From Rachycentron canadum (lineage: Eukaryota > Chordata > Actinopteri > Carangiformes > Rachycentridae): 64,000 nucleotides of DNA. Location of the stretch: the NCBI GenBank assembly GCA_038496675.1, contig CM076656.1:21559836-21623835 (forward strand), read 5' to 3'. The notes beneath the pieces are model-generated. The model had not been told where the DNA came from. It was given only the letters and a program-made list of their open reading frames with translations, and did not search any database. This document shows positions 1-11,400 of this stretch, in pieces. Positions within the stretch are counted from its first letter, which is position 1, and every line of letters begins with the position of its first letter. A program made the translations under genes and the position numbers.

Positions 1-3000
1 TTTCTTGTCCGAGGAACTTGACATAGACAGAAGCCAGAGGCCCCCTGTTGGGAAGAGACCTCCATTGAGAGAGCTGTGAACAGAGGGAACCTTTAGGTGT
101 CATTTTAGGTTATTCTACACTTGTATTTGTTTACTTGATGGAGTTGAATCCCTTACAGCCTTAATGACGCGCTTCATCTTGGTGATCCTGTCAGTGTTGT
201 CAATAATGGCAGGGTTTTTCAGGAGAGCCTCTTGGAGTCCCTCAGTTCTCACTCCAACCTAGGAGAGAATCAACATGTTTAACCAATAATTTTCTAATTA
301 GTGATTAAATGTCGATTAAATGTAGAAATCAGGTTTTCTTTATCATTCACCTCCAGAACATCAGCGGCAGCTCCAGCAAGATAGGCACTGGTCTTAGCCA
401 CAATAGATCTGGGCAGGATGGTGGCAGCATCGTTGATGTAGAAAGCACTGGCAGCAGCACCGAGCATCAAGGGACCTGACAAACAGTGTCAATCAATCTG
501 TCACTGTCAATTCAAAGTGGTTTACAGATGACAAGCTGATAATAAAACAGAGCAAATATAAACAGTAACAATTTGAAACTAGTGTACACAAGAAAAGTAA
601 GATGAATCATAATACATATAAAAAACAATATTTGAGTTCAGGAGGGTTTGTATCAATATTAGTTCACCCTTCTTTGGAAATTATTTCCCAATGATCTGTT
701 GTAATTGTGTGTAACCATTTATAACTTTTAAATAAACTGCCACTGACAGAAAAAGTTACTCAAAACAACGACAAAAACAATCCATAGAAAAAAGTTAAAC
801 AGTGAAAAACAGCTTATTGAAATAATTATTCATATAAATACATATAACATCAAAAAAATGTATCTCATTGTGACAAATGTCTTACTGTTGTAGACGTCCA
901 TGTGGAAGGCTTTGCTGAAACGGGTGCTTAGCCTGTCCAGCCTTGGGCTCAAGATTTTGACAGCGATGTTGCAAGCTGCAGCACTGGACGGAGGGTATAA
1001 AAGAGCTGAGTCAGCATAGATCAGAACATGATCGTGACTTGATGATGAATAGGGATCAGAGAGTGCTCTTACACTGAGGCATGGATAGCGGCGGTGCTCC
1101 TGGTCAGAGACTTCATGTGAGAGTAAGTGAAGCTTGCAACCTGCAGATTCTCCTCTGTCTTCACAATGTTGGCGAGAGTTGTCACCAAACCCATTGGAGG
1201 CCTTGTCTCAAACAGCACGATGCATGCAAGCATACGCAGCTCTGGGTGAAGAGCCCTGTCCATGTAGAGTTGAAGAACCAAATCCTGGACCTAGTTTGCA
1301 AGAGGAAAGCAAACTCAATATGGAGTTCTCTAAGAAAAGTAATTTGAAATACTCTTTGGTGTTGAGAGTTCACCATTCTGGGTTCCTTCTTGGCAATGTT
1401 CCTCAAGGCCAAGATGGCGTCAGCGTGGACTCTCATCGGCAGAGATGCAGCTGCAGTTCCATGTATGGGAAGGATCTTTGTTATTGGCTTAATGCTAGAA
1501 GGATGGCCGGCGTTACCCAAAACCTTCAGGAACAGGATAATGTCCTGGGCCTCATCCCCAGCGACGGCCTCTGCAAGCAACTCCTGGATGGGCTGTGGGA
1601 GAAAATGAGAAATTAAGATCTTTTCCGATTCAGAAATGCGCAGAAGACTTAGACATATTATGCACAAAGTTACTTCACCTTAATGAGTTCAGCAGGGCAC
1701 ACTGGCTTCTCAACACAGTGCTTGAAAATCATTGTACCATAGCCAAGGAGGACGATCTCCCGTAGAACTGGGCTCGCCAGTATTTTATCGTTGACTGCCA
1801 TGGTCTAAAAAAAGAGCGACAATCAGAGATGTTTCGTGCCTCCATTCCTTTTACCTACAGATTCCCTTTCAGCTGGATTTACAGACCTCAACCATCTTGA
1901 CGGCTTCAGTGTTTGCTGTTGCCATGTGGACAGATGCAATCAAAGCCTGAGCTGTTTCAGCAACAGTCATCTCATCAGCCAGGAATTTCTCCTTGATGAA
2001 TCTCAGAGCAGCAGGTGTTCCAATGACAGGGATGGCATCCAAAATCCACTGCCTGAAGGATGAAAACGAAGTGAGCACATCTATATACATGTTTTCTTTT
2101 TCAAATATCTGTTTCAAATGTTCAAACCCCAGAAGTTACCTGTAGGCAGGTTTGTTTCTGTATTGGCTCCAGAGCATTTCCAGATCTTCAAACTGGGCTG
2201 AGCGGAGAACCTGAATGAGCTCCAAGAACTTAAGAGGAGCATCCTCATGGACTCTCTCCACATTGTGGATGACCAGATGATTCAGAATCTCTACAATCTA
2301 AAAACACGTCGATGAAGGTAAAGTTGTAAATGTGATTGTGAGATTCCGAAATTTTAATTCGTACCTTTTTGCAATGTTTTCAAGTACATACCTGAGCCTG
2401 TGCATTGGTGATCTTGATGAGCTGAATGGGTGTCTGAAGAAGCTCAGTGGAGAACTCGTACTTCAGAGATCCACGGTGAACATACTGGGCCTCGATGGGA
2501 ACAATAGGGGCCCTTTGAACCTCAAGGAAGACCATGGATTGCCTTGGAAGAAATATGGAAAAACAATCAATCTGCATCTCTGCTGAATCCAAACACCACC
2601 ATTAGAACAGTCCTCAATATGTATGAACATACTTGGTCTCCATCTGAGCAGCTCCGTTCATCTCAGTGAAAGGTGAGAACTGGATCAGCTCAGTGACGGC
2701 TGCCTCCAGGATCAGGATGCCATGAGCGACTGGCTTCATGATGTAGTTGTATGCTGTTGCTCCTCTAAGGTTCTTTGAGTCCTGTCAAGATGAAGCACAC
2801 AGTTGTCTGATTGTGTCACTTTTTTTTTTTTTTTTTTTTTTTACTTTCAACAAATGTATGCATATTACTAGATGGGTGTGAACCTACCTGCTGGCACTTT
2901 GCACACTTCTCAGTGTATGCCAACCCCACGTCCATCATGATCTTCTCCTGACAGTGGTTCAAGTCTCTGGTCTTTGTCAAAACGATGCGTTCAGCCTTGT

Positions 3001-4562
3001 CGTCTTCAGTGATGGCATACATGGTCTTGCACACGCCCTGAGCTCCAGCCTAATGATAAGAGGGTACGTCTTGTTGGAGGGATTCACCTTCCTTTAATGG
3101 ACTTATATTCAGTACTATAGGAGCTTGACAAACCTCCTGCAACTCATAGACATTCTGTGTCTTCTTGATGTTGAGCTGAAGGACATTCAGGATACCTCTG
3201 TAGATGTTCAGCACCAGTGTGGAGACTCCCTCGGGGGCAAACATTTTTCCAACAACACCATTGACATACTCAAACTTGATTGGAGCCGTGAGCTGAGCTG
3301 CCAGTGCTGAAGCTAGCTTGGTTGCTGGGATTAAAGGATCCTTAGGCCAGACGCCGCTGTACTCATAAAGCTCAGGTTCCACAAGCTACAGTGAGAAAAT
3401 AAGTTTTATTAAAGGACACTTTGCATTTTGGTGGTAAAGGGATTGTTCCTTGCACATGATTTTGATCTTTACCTTTAGAATATACATGTTTTGGCCTGTG
3501 GCACTGATGAAGACTTTGCTGCTGACTTTGACTCCGGCTTTTGCCAAACCTTCGTCCGGCAGACCGCCCAGGAGAAACGCCTCATATTTGTACACATAAG
3601 TTTTACCAACAGCAAAATCGGGAGCTGTAAGCACAGTGTCGACAGTTAGAGGTATTCTACGTTATATCAAAACCCTTCAAGAGTATTTTATGACATCATA
3701 TGAACCAGGTTTAACTTTAGCCATGTTTCACCATTGTTTGTCCAGTTACTTCACATACGGTAAACTGAGAGATCATGATAAAGTACTGAACTTACCCAGG
3801 CTATGATGTTGACCCGCTAAAAAGAGATAATAACAAAGTTAGTAATCAATGAAGTAAATGATAAATACTAATAAATAGTACAGTAATAACAGTAATATGT
3901 AACTGATCAGACCATTGAATCCAGTTTTAAACATTTTACCATTTTTTCTTTCTTTTACTAGCACTAAAGTACATTTAATTTTTTTTTTTTATCAGCTGGT
4001 ATTTTTAAGGCCCAAATCTTATAGTTGTCACATTACATTACATTATCCTGTATATTATAATATATCAAGCTCTCAGATTATCATGTGGCTTTTACAAAAA
4101 CTGGAAATATCAACTCATATGCAGTACACTGTTTGTTACAGGTGACTAATACAAGTGAACAAAAGTTATATCCATTAGATGCAAAAAATGTTTAGAAAAA
4201 CATACTTCATTTTGCTAATTTTAGGATATTTTCCAAGGTATTACTCAAGTGAACCAAAACAACTCTCCAACAAAGGAGTTTTTTGGGGTTTTTTTGTACT
4301 TGAAGTTTAAATTGGTTTAGTAAAACTGAATAATAATAATAAGAAATCAAATAAAGCAAAAACAAAGACCAAAAATTGCATAAAACAGCAAAAAAACTTT
4401 ATTTCTTCTTTAAATATGTCCACCTTGAGTACATTAGTTTAAAAAAAAAAAGATTTGACAGTCATTTATTGAGTTGTGATTAAAACTGCATTTTAAACAG
4501 TGAAAAAATTTCACATACTCACCCACAAGGGCCAGAGTCAGGGCGAGAACAACTGCTCTCAT
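1..4562 (-). CDS. vtg: Vitellogenin, A-type (copy A), N-terminal half; runs off the left edge
   Basis: Yolk precursor lipoprotein, normally made in liver and taken up by oocytes. Exons in coding order: 4523-4562, 3796-3816, 3473-3624, 3134-3385, 2888-3049, 2633-2781, 2392-2542, 2140-2297, 1887-2052, 1679-1804, 1374-1592, 1073-1290, 886-983, 351-475, 157-258 and 1-73 (partial). All have GT-AG borders and the phases agree. The start encodes a signal peptide ([13 protein letters not shown]), followed by the vitellogenin N-terminal lipid-transport domain (lipovitellin heavy chain). Exon 5 carries [11 protein letters not shown], the region linked to receptor binding. About 737 residues are present; phosvitin and the C-terminal von Willebrand D domain lie outside the window. 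Exon 4 is about three-quarters identical by eye to copy B, so this is an A-type paralogue rather than the divergent phosvitin-less C type (inference). Aa versus Ab cannot be decided from this sequence. Confidence 0.95.
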
Positions 4563-4601
4563 GGTTGACGGTGACAGTGAGAATGTGATGATAAGCAGCC
4601 C

Positions 4602-4609
4602 CTTATAAG
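4602..4609 (-). promoter_or_regulatory. TATA box of vtg copy A
   Basis: CTTATAAG on the minus strand lies about 40 bp before the start codon, so the 5'UTR must be very short. This is typical of liver-expressed vitellogenin genes. Assigned by motif and position only. Confidence 0.7.
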
Positions 4610-4775
4610 GGGGAAGTTTTGTGTTGATTTAAGTCGGATAAGGATGTTATCAAGCTATGATATGAGCCTTGGCATCTTTGAGCTTCGACACACTGTGTTG
4701 GATAGGGAGGTACAAACAAACTTTGGTTTGGGCTGGGGAGGGCAACAGGGTGTGTGTCAGTGGATGGAAAGTTAG

Positions 4776-4819
4776 GATCACCTGACCTTGTTGTCCTCGA
4801 ATATACAAGGTCAAAGTCA
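4776..4819. promoter_or_regulatory. Proximal nuclear-receptor motif cluster upstream of vtg copy A
   Basis: Two motifs lie about 215-260 bp upstream of the start codon. GATCACCTGACC (4776-4787) is an ERE-like inverted repeat with a 2-nt instead of 3-nt spacer. AGGTCAAAGTCAA (4808-4820) resembles a DR1 element of the HNF4 type. Binding is inferred from motifs alone. Confidence 0.4.
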
Positions 4820-5277
4820 AGAATCATGTTTCGAAATGTTTGCTGTGAATTCATTTTACATGCATTTATTAAAACGACCCTGTTTACTCACAGCAATTCT
4901 TACTTTGGTTAAAAATATTTTTTGGTTGTTGCACAATATCCTTTTATTATATAGTTGTTATGACGCATATTAAAAAGTTGCAAGGAACAGGATAAAAATA
5001 CAATTTTTCCTAAAAACATATTGTTGAAAAATGATCTCTTTTCTTTTCCAAACTATTCAAAGAAAAATAAGATCCAAAGTCTTTGAATGGAGGGAAAAAA
5101 AAGGAATAACAAAATATGAATTTCACTAAGCAGAATTTACAGTTAACTTCCATATTGTTTTGAATTTCGCTAATGCCTTTGAATTCTGTTTTATTTCTCC
5201 ATATTGTTGACATGTGCTTTCAAAGTTCACACAAGAGAGCAGCTTGACTATGGCTGTTTGCTCAGTCTATTTGATGT

Positions 5278-5290
5278 GGTCAGGGTGACC
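5278..5290. promoter_or_regulatory. Perfect palindromic oestrogen response element
   Basis: GGTCAGGGTGACC matches the consensus GGTCAnnnTGACC exactly in both arms. It lies about 0.7 kb upstream of the vtg copy A start codon. Vitellogenin genes are the classical oestrogen-receptor targets, so a role in oestrogen induction is likely but inferred. Confidence 0.75.
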
Positions 5291-5914
5291 ACAGATTTGG
5301 TGACATTTCACTGTGAAATGTTCACCTCTCTTTCATTTGTAAAGTCAAGTGACCTGTCTCCACCTATTTAACAAGTGTTAATTTTACGACTTTTGTGGTT
5401 GTGTGCCTCTTTTCCTTAAAGCTCACTTACACTGTAGATTCCAAGCATTTAAGGTAGTCAGTGCTTGCTTCAGTGAAATTATTTATTATATTTGTCTTTT
5501 ATAGAATTAAAAAATAAAGAATATGAATGAAATATATTTCTTTGCGTTAACGGCCCTAACGCTGGTAATAAAGATACTGGTTAAACCCCATGACAGAAGC
5601 CTGTGATGCAAAAAGTCTTAATGATAACTTGATGCTAAGAAATCATTAAGCTGAACAAGAGCATATAAACTAACTGAATCAATACACCTTCTGTCATCCA
5701 CGGTGTTATTCCTGTGGATTTATTTTTATAGATTACAGAGAATATGTGTCCATTTGTCCAACATTTGACCTGGGTTCTCGTTGTTATATCTCTGATGTGA
5801 CATCAAGTCGATTTTATTTCTGCTGTGCCAATTTGCAACCGAAGTTATGTCAATGCTCTTTCCAAATACAGCAGGTCCAGACCTTCTCTATCATGTTATT
5901 TACAGAGAGCCAAG

Positions 5915-6065
5915 AGTTCCCACCAAGAAGAAACACTTGGGGACAGTGGTGAGGAGAAAACTTTATTTTAAGAGGCAGAAACCTCGAGCAGAGCCGGACG
6001 CAGGGTGGTCGACCTTTTGCCTTGACCGGTCGGAGAGAGAGAGAGAGAGAGAAGGATCCTTTCTC
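5915..6065. repeat. Dispersed fish repeat fragment ending in a (GA)n run
   Basis: The segment contains AGAAACCTCGAGCAGAGCC followed by a GACCGGTCGG block and GAGAGAGAGA. I recognise this phrase as part of a moderately repetitive fish element but cannot name the family. It lies between the two vtg genes. Confidence 0.4.
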
Positions 6066-6125
6066 TCTGTTTTCTATCAATGTTATAGTTTTATGTTAAA
6101 CCAGCAGGATTGAGGTGTTTGGTGT

Positions 6126-6600
6126 AGTGGTGGAACAAACTGCATCACACTGGGTTTCTTTTTGCTCCAGAGCCCTGTTTTTTTTTTTTTTTTTATTTTC
6201 TTCACTTGTGCAAAGAGATACTACAATAATAATATACAAAGCGTAGCTCAGGTAACTGCTCCAAGGTTGGTCATTTGGATCTGCATTCGGTGCCACCTTT
6301 TGTCCTGTATAATTGTTTCTTTGTCCCACCTTTCATTTGGGTCACCTTGAAACTGAAGACATTGCTGCAATAGGCCAGTAATTGAGTCCATATCTGTAGG
6401 AACCAGGTGCCCTTCCCTCTGGGCCGTCCTCAGCAAAATCTATATCTACAGCTTTGGAGTGTGCTTTAGGAACAAACAACATCAGACAGGGTTTTTCTTT
6501 TTGTCCCAGAGCTCAGTTGTTTTTTTTTTTTTTTTGTTTTTGTTTTTTTAATTTTCTTTACTTGTGCCAAAAGCTTTACAAAAAATATTGTACAAACACA
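6126..6600. repeat. Diverged tandem direct repeat with internal poly(T)
   Basis: Two similar blocks, about 6126-6245 and 6467-6600, share the order: GGAACAAAC, CATCA-CA, GGGTTT-CTTTTTG, CCAGAGC, a long T run, ATTTTCTT-ACTTGTGC and CAATA/ACAAA. This looks like a local duplication that has since diverged. No gene was seen in it. Confidence 0.5.
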
Positions 6601-6796
6601 CTGATGGAAACTGGGCCACAGCAGTAACTTCACCCCATCACTCCCTACCACAACATTAAACACACATACTTACAATTAAATATTACAGGTATCTACAGGC
6701 TAATACAGAATAAATTAACTGAAAAAATACAGTTAACCAAACCCCCCTCCTCTCTAACCACCTGGTCCAGTCTAACAGGCTTACTGTAGCTGCAGT

Positions 6797-6797
<1 letters not shown>

Positions 6798-6849
<52 letters not shown>
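6798..6849. repeat. (GT)n microsatellite
   Basis: About 25 uninterrupted GT dinucleotides in the interval between the two vitellogenin genes. Overlapping repetitive open frames here are artefacts. Confidence 0.95.
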
Positions 6850-6852
<3 letters not shown>

Positions 6853-7689
6853 TACATGTGTGTGTCTCCCACCCTAGTGAGGGGGGTTCCTCCCAGCTCC
6901 CTCTCACTGCTACACAGTGGTGTTTTCATTTAACAAGACTGTTAGTCTTAGTTAGGCGTGTTTTATTTACAGTACTGTTTTACTCCACCTTTAGATGCTA
7001 TAATGACCATATATAATTACTTCTCAGTGTCTTTATTAGCACAGAACTAGAAAATACAGGAAATGTGAATGCAGTATTAAAAAACAGAAAGAAATCATTC
7101 TGTTTGCTGATTTCCTTTTAAAAGTGGCCTCGCTGATGCAAAATTATGATTTTATCTTTGTCAGATTCTGTGATCTTTGGCATTTTGACTGGAATGATGT
7201 TATTGAAAGTTGGTCTTATGCATATTAGCAGCTTCCTCATACAACATGTGTCTGTAATGCTCAAGCATGTCCTGCACAAACCTGGTGTAATGGACCTTTT
7301 TTTTCACAGCTTCATTTTGACATGAAATAGTCGACAAATAGAGGTGTTAGCACTGACATTAATTATGGCTCCATTCCCATTTAGGTTTAAGACCCAGGTT
7401 CCTGCTATTGGTCACATGTAAGGGGAGGTCACGCTGAATACTTGCCACTTTAGCCTATAGAAGCTTTTTTTTCCTGATTTTTCTCTGTATTTTAATACTG
7501 CTACACATTTCCTTTATTTTCTGGTTGTATTCTAATGAAGAGACTGAGAAATAATTATATATGGTCATTATAGCACTGATAATGCAACAAATCTTTTGCA
7601 CAGCACTGTAGATCTACTGTAGCAGTGATCACCTTTCTTTTTCTACATTTTTGGGGAGATGAGTTCATGTCTGTTGGTTTAACATATTC

Positions 7690-7995
7690 TCTATTTATCC
7701 ATCTATCCATTATCTATACTGCTAATCCCAGCTGACCTTGGGTGAAGGCTGACCTGACCCTGGACAGGTCGCCAGTCTATCGAAGGGCCATTCACAACCA
7801 TTCACCCCAAATGAGGCCTACAGGCAATTCAGAGTCACTCAACATGCATGTCTTTGGACTGTGGGAGGAAGCCAGAGGGGACCCATGCAACTAACTCCAC
7901 ACAGAAAGGCCCCAGGCCCCAGGTTCTCGGTCTATTCCCAGGACCTTCTTGCTGTGAGGCAACAGTGCTAACCACTGCACCACCATGTCGCCCGT
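7690..7995 (-). repeat. SINE-like dispersed repeat
   Basis: Read on the minus strand, the element opens with TGGTGCAGTGG, which fits a Pol III box A, then GTTAGCACTGTTGCCTCACA. A body with CTTCCTCCCACAGTCC and AAAGACATGC follows, then GACTGGCGACCTGTCCAGG and a GGATAGATGG tail. This is one of the most abundant fish repeat signatures. Box B is degenerate. The internal coding-like frame on the plus strand is not a gene. Confidence 0.7.
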
Positions 7996-8064
7996 GCTAT
8001 AGTAATACATTAATTAATATCATATCTAATAAATATTTTTATTAGGCATATTTCATTTCAAAGT

Positions 8065-8100
8065 GTATGATAAAGAAGAGTGCACTGCTCTTTATCATAC
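8065..8100. repeat. Hairpin-forming inverted repeat downstream of vtg copy B
   Basis: GTATGATAAAG (8065-8075) and CTTTATCATAC (8090-8100) are perfect 11-nt complements around a 14-nt loop. GTGCACTGCTCTTTATC recurs just to the right (about 8121-8139). It lies about 0.3 kb beyond the vtg copy B poly(A) signal. Confidence 0.5.
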
Positions 8101-8408
8101 ATGCAGTGCACTGCACTGCTCAGTGCACTGCTCTTTATCCATTAGTCAGTGGTAGGAACATCTTAATATGTCAAAGTTGAAATAGAAATTCAAATAAAAT
8201 CAAAATTAACCATCACACACTGAGATAACTTATTGAGAACAAATCTGAAGAAGTCACACGCAAAACCCCTCCAACCTCAATAAAAAGTCACAGTGTGGTG
8301 GTTCATTTAGATTTTTTTGGTATATGTGTGTGTATGAGTGTTTTTTGTCGTGTATTGCAGCTGCATTTGTAAAAAAGTTAAGACAATAGTTGATTTTCAT
8401 CTGTGCAA

Positions 8409-8414
8409 TTTATT
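8409..8414 (-). terminator. Poly(A) signal of vtg copy B
   Basis: AATAAA on the minus strand lies about 57 bp past the stop codon, giving the short 3'UTR usual for vitellogenin mRNAs. Confidence 0.65.
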
Positions 8415-8470
8415 CTATTTAAGGTTTATAGGTCATTATGAATAAAACATAACGTGACTGAAGACCGGGA

Positions 8471-11400
8471 TTAAGTGCACTGAGCAGTGCAGCGACAGGC
8501 CAGATGGGCTTCAGCTGTCTCCTGTAGGTCATTGCTCTTCTGGTAGATGCTGCTCAGACCCTCAGAGTGGCTCACGTTTGAATCTGCAACAGTGGAAAGA
8601 GCAGAGCAGTTAGACCTCAGGTACGTGAACTCATCCCAGTGTTGTGAACCAGCTGTGACTCCTTTGCAGACTCACCAGCAGGCAGGCAGTGGAAGCCAAC
8701 AGTGACAGTGGTGGTCCTCACTGCCATGCAGCCGGGCAGGCAGCGCAGCACAGGCTCAACAGAGTAGCACTTGGACTCCTGACCATGGAGAATCATCTGC
8801 TTCTCCAGCTTCACAGACTCGAAGTTCATGTAACACTCTGTGAAAGGGTGAAGAAGGAAGGTAAGCACTCTACACGTTTGTTATCATCATGTAAATTTCT
8901 TCATGCACATGTATGAATGGTGAATTTATATTACCAGAGGCATCGCGGCAGCTCTTTCCAGGCAGAACCCAGGAATGAGCGTAGCTGGCTGCGTTCTTGG
9001 ACAGGCGCTCGTTGGGTGTGCGGTACTCCTGTCTGATTTCCCCGTCGGCCTTTCCACAGAGTCCACAGGTCTGTCCTCTCATCCAGTCCACAACTTTAAC
9101 CTGAAGAAGAAAAAAAAACACACATTTACACAGGTTAGTATTTTTGGGAACTGCTTTTTACCACAATGCACATTAATAATTGAAATCTGGAAAAGTCACA
9201 CAAGCAAGTTTTCTTCAAGTTTCACCTTCAGTGCGTTCAGATCGAAGTAGACCTCCTGAAGACCATGGCTGGGGGCATGGAGAGCGATTCCCTCGCCTTT
9301 CTGTCTGATCTGAATTTTGCCTAAAATGAATGCAAACAAGCGTAAATATGTGATTTTTAACTTACAAACAAACTGAATCATTTTTATTCGCAGCTCAATT
9401 TGATTTAGTAAAACAAAAAACCTGCGGGATGCTGATATGGCAGGTTGCTGATGGGGATCTCGACTCCATTAATCTTGACCATGACGACGCTGTCCTTTGG
9501 ATACATGTCGACATCACTGTTGAAAAGCAACTGCATTAGACTTTTGTCTCTTTTTTTATGGACTATTCCCACAATTTAGATATAAATACTAGTTTTTCTT
9601 ACATGTTTGCAATCTTGACATTGATCTGGTTCTGCTCCTGTATCTGGTCCCTCTTCAGCAGAACGATGAACTTGATTTCTGGGGTACAATCCTGAGCCAA
9701 AACCTGGTAACAAGACTGGGGCATTTCGTTCTTCAGCTTCCTCTTGTTGAATGTGATCAGTGTGTCTTTGATCATGGAGCACTCAGCTGCAAAAAAAGAA
9801 AAGAGTGACTTAGTTGTGTAAAGATCAGACCTAATATTCAGCTAAACATAAAACCTGCTCCTTTGCATGTCTTCACCTGCATGAGCCTTGGTGACCATGT
9901 AGGAGATCTTCTCAGCCCAGTTGTCCTGGTACGCTTCCAGCTCAGCAGCAGTGTCTCTGAGTGGCAAGGAAATAGGGAGACCCACTCCAAGTTTGTAAAT
10001 GGTCCTCTGTGAAATTAGATTAAAACAGGAGAGAAAATAAATGAACAAGGTGCGACTCAGACATTTTCTCTGTATTTAATTTAATCTGTAATAAAACCGC
10101 ACCTTTGGAGTCTTCAGCACGACATTCAGGGTTGTCTCAGAGGCAACAACCACAGTCAGTTTGATCTGATTATGAACGTTCTTGACCTTTGCCAGGTTCA
10201 GTCCGGCTTCGTATGCAAAACGGGAAATGTACTCAGAGATCCTGGACAGATGTAAAGTTCAGGTTATTTTTTAAGGTTGTCACACAATGCAAAAGAAAGT
10301 TAGAAGAAAGAAAGAAATGCAGAATTTTCAATAAACTTCAATTCATTACATTGACAAAAAGTATTATTTTGTGACATTACATTTTTGCGTAGCGCTCCAT
10401 GCTCCTAGGAAGTTTGTCCCAGGTCATCTTCAGGCGGAGTGCAGGCTCTTCAGCCACAAGACCAGTTTCAGCTGTGATCTCGGTCTCGTATTGTTTGCAT
10501 TCAATGCCCCAGGCAATCTTGGCCTTAAGAGAAATTTAAATCTCAAGCGTCACACAAATTTTCATCATATTTCCATCCTCAATTCATGTCACCAAAATCA
10601 ATCAAAAGTTGTTGTTCTTTTTTTTCCCTTTTTTTTTTTACCATCAGCTTGTGGTAGCTCAGCATCACACCGTCAGCACAGATTCTCCAGTGGTCACTCT
10701 CGGCCAGGTTGGCAAAAATGACCTGCAGTCTGGAGGTGGTTTTGTCGAAGTAAGCTGCGATCTGATATCCCTGGACCTTGTGGTCGGCCCTCACAGCGCG
10801 GATGAGAACAGTCACAGCAGGAGTGACGGCGTTAGTGAGGTACTTGGCCTAAAATGTGCAAACCAGAGGTTGATATTAATGAAGGTTTTTATTTTTTTTC
10901 CTCCCACTGAATACCTGAGACTGTGAACCTGCGTGGTGCCGCTAACCTTATTGTAAATGGTCTCAAAGCTGTAGGCACTGCTCTTGCTGTTGGCACGGGC
11001 TGTGGAGATGGCGTGCTGCAAACGAAGAAATAGGACATTTAGCCTGCTCAAGTGCATGGTCTGGCTTTGTCATGTTCCTCGGAGGACAATCTGAAAATTA
11101 CCTGGTGGATGTGGTTCTTGGTAAATGTCACGTCATACAGTTCTTGCTGCAACAGAAAAATTAGTGGATTCATTTGTGCACGTCCTTTTTGATTCTGCTG
11201 TTTTTACATGTCAGTGGAGAAGTTGTGTGTCACCTTGGACAGGGAGCTGGACCTAGAGGAGCTGGAGCTGTAAGAGTGGCTGCTGGACTTGAGAGATGAG
11301 CTTGAAACTTTACTGGAGCGGCTGGACGAGCTTCTTGACTGGCTGCTGGAAGAGCTGCTCACTCTCTTGGATTTCTTGGTGATGGGGGTGACAACGTCGA

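Noticed and set aside
1134..1616. 160-codon plus-strand open frame across vtg copy A exons 11 and 12
   Set aside because: It runs antisense to two well-supported exons and through an intron, so it is a chance frame.
6683..7016. Frames with long Thr-His or Val-Cys repeats
   Set aside because: They are translations of the (GT)n microsatellite at 6798-6849.
7848..8045. 65-codon plus-strand frame
   Set aside because: It lies inside the SINE-like dispersed repeat and matches no protein family.
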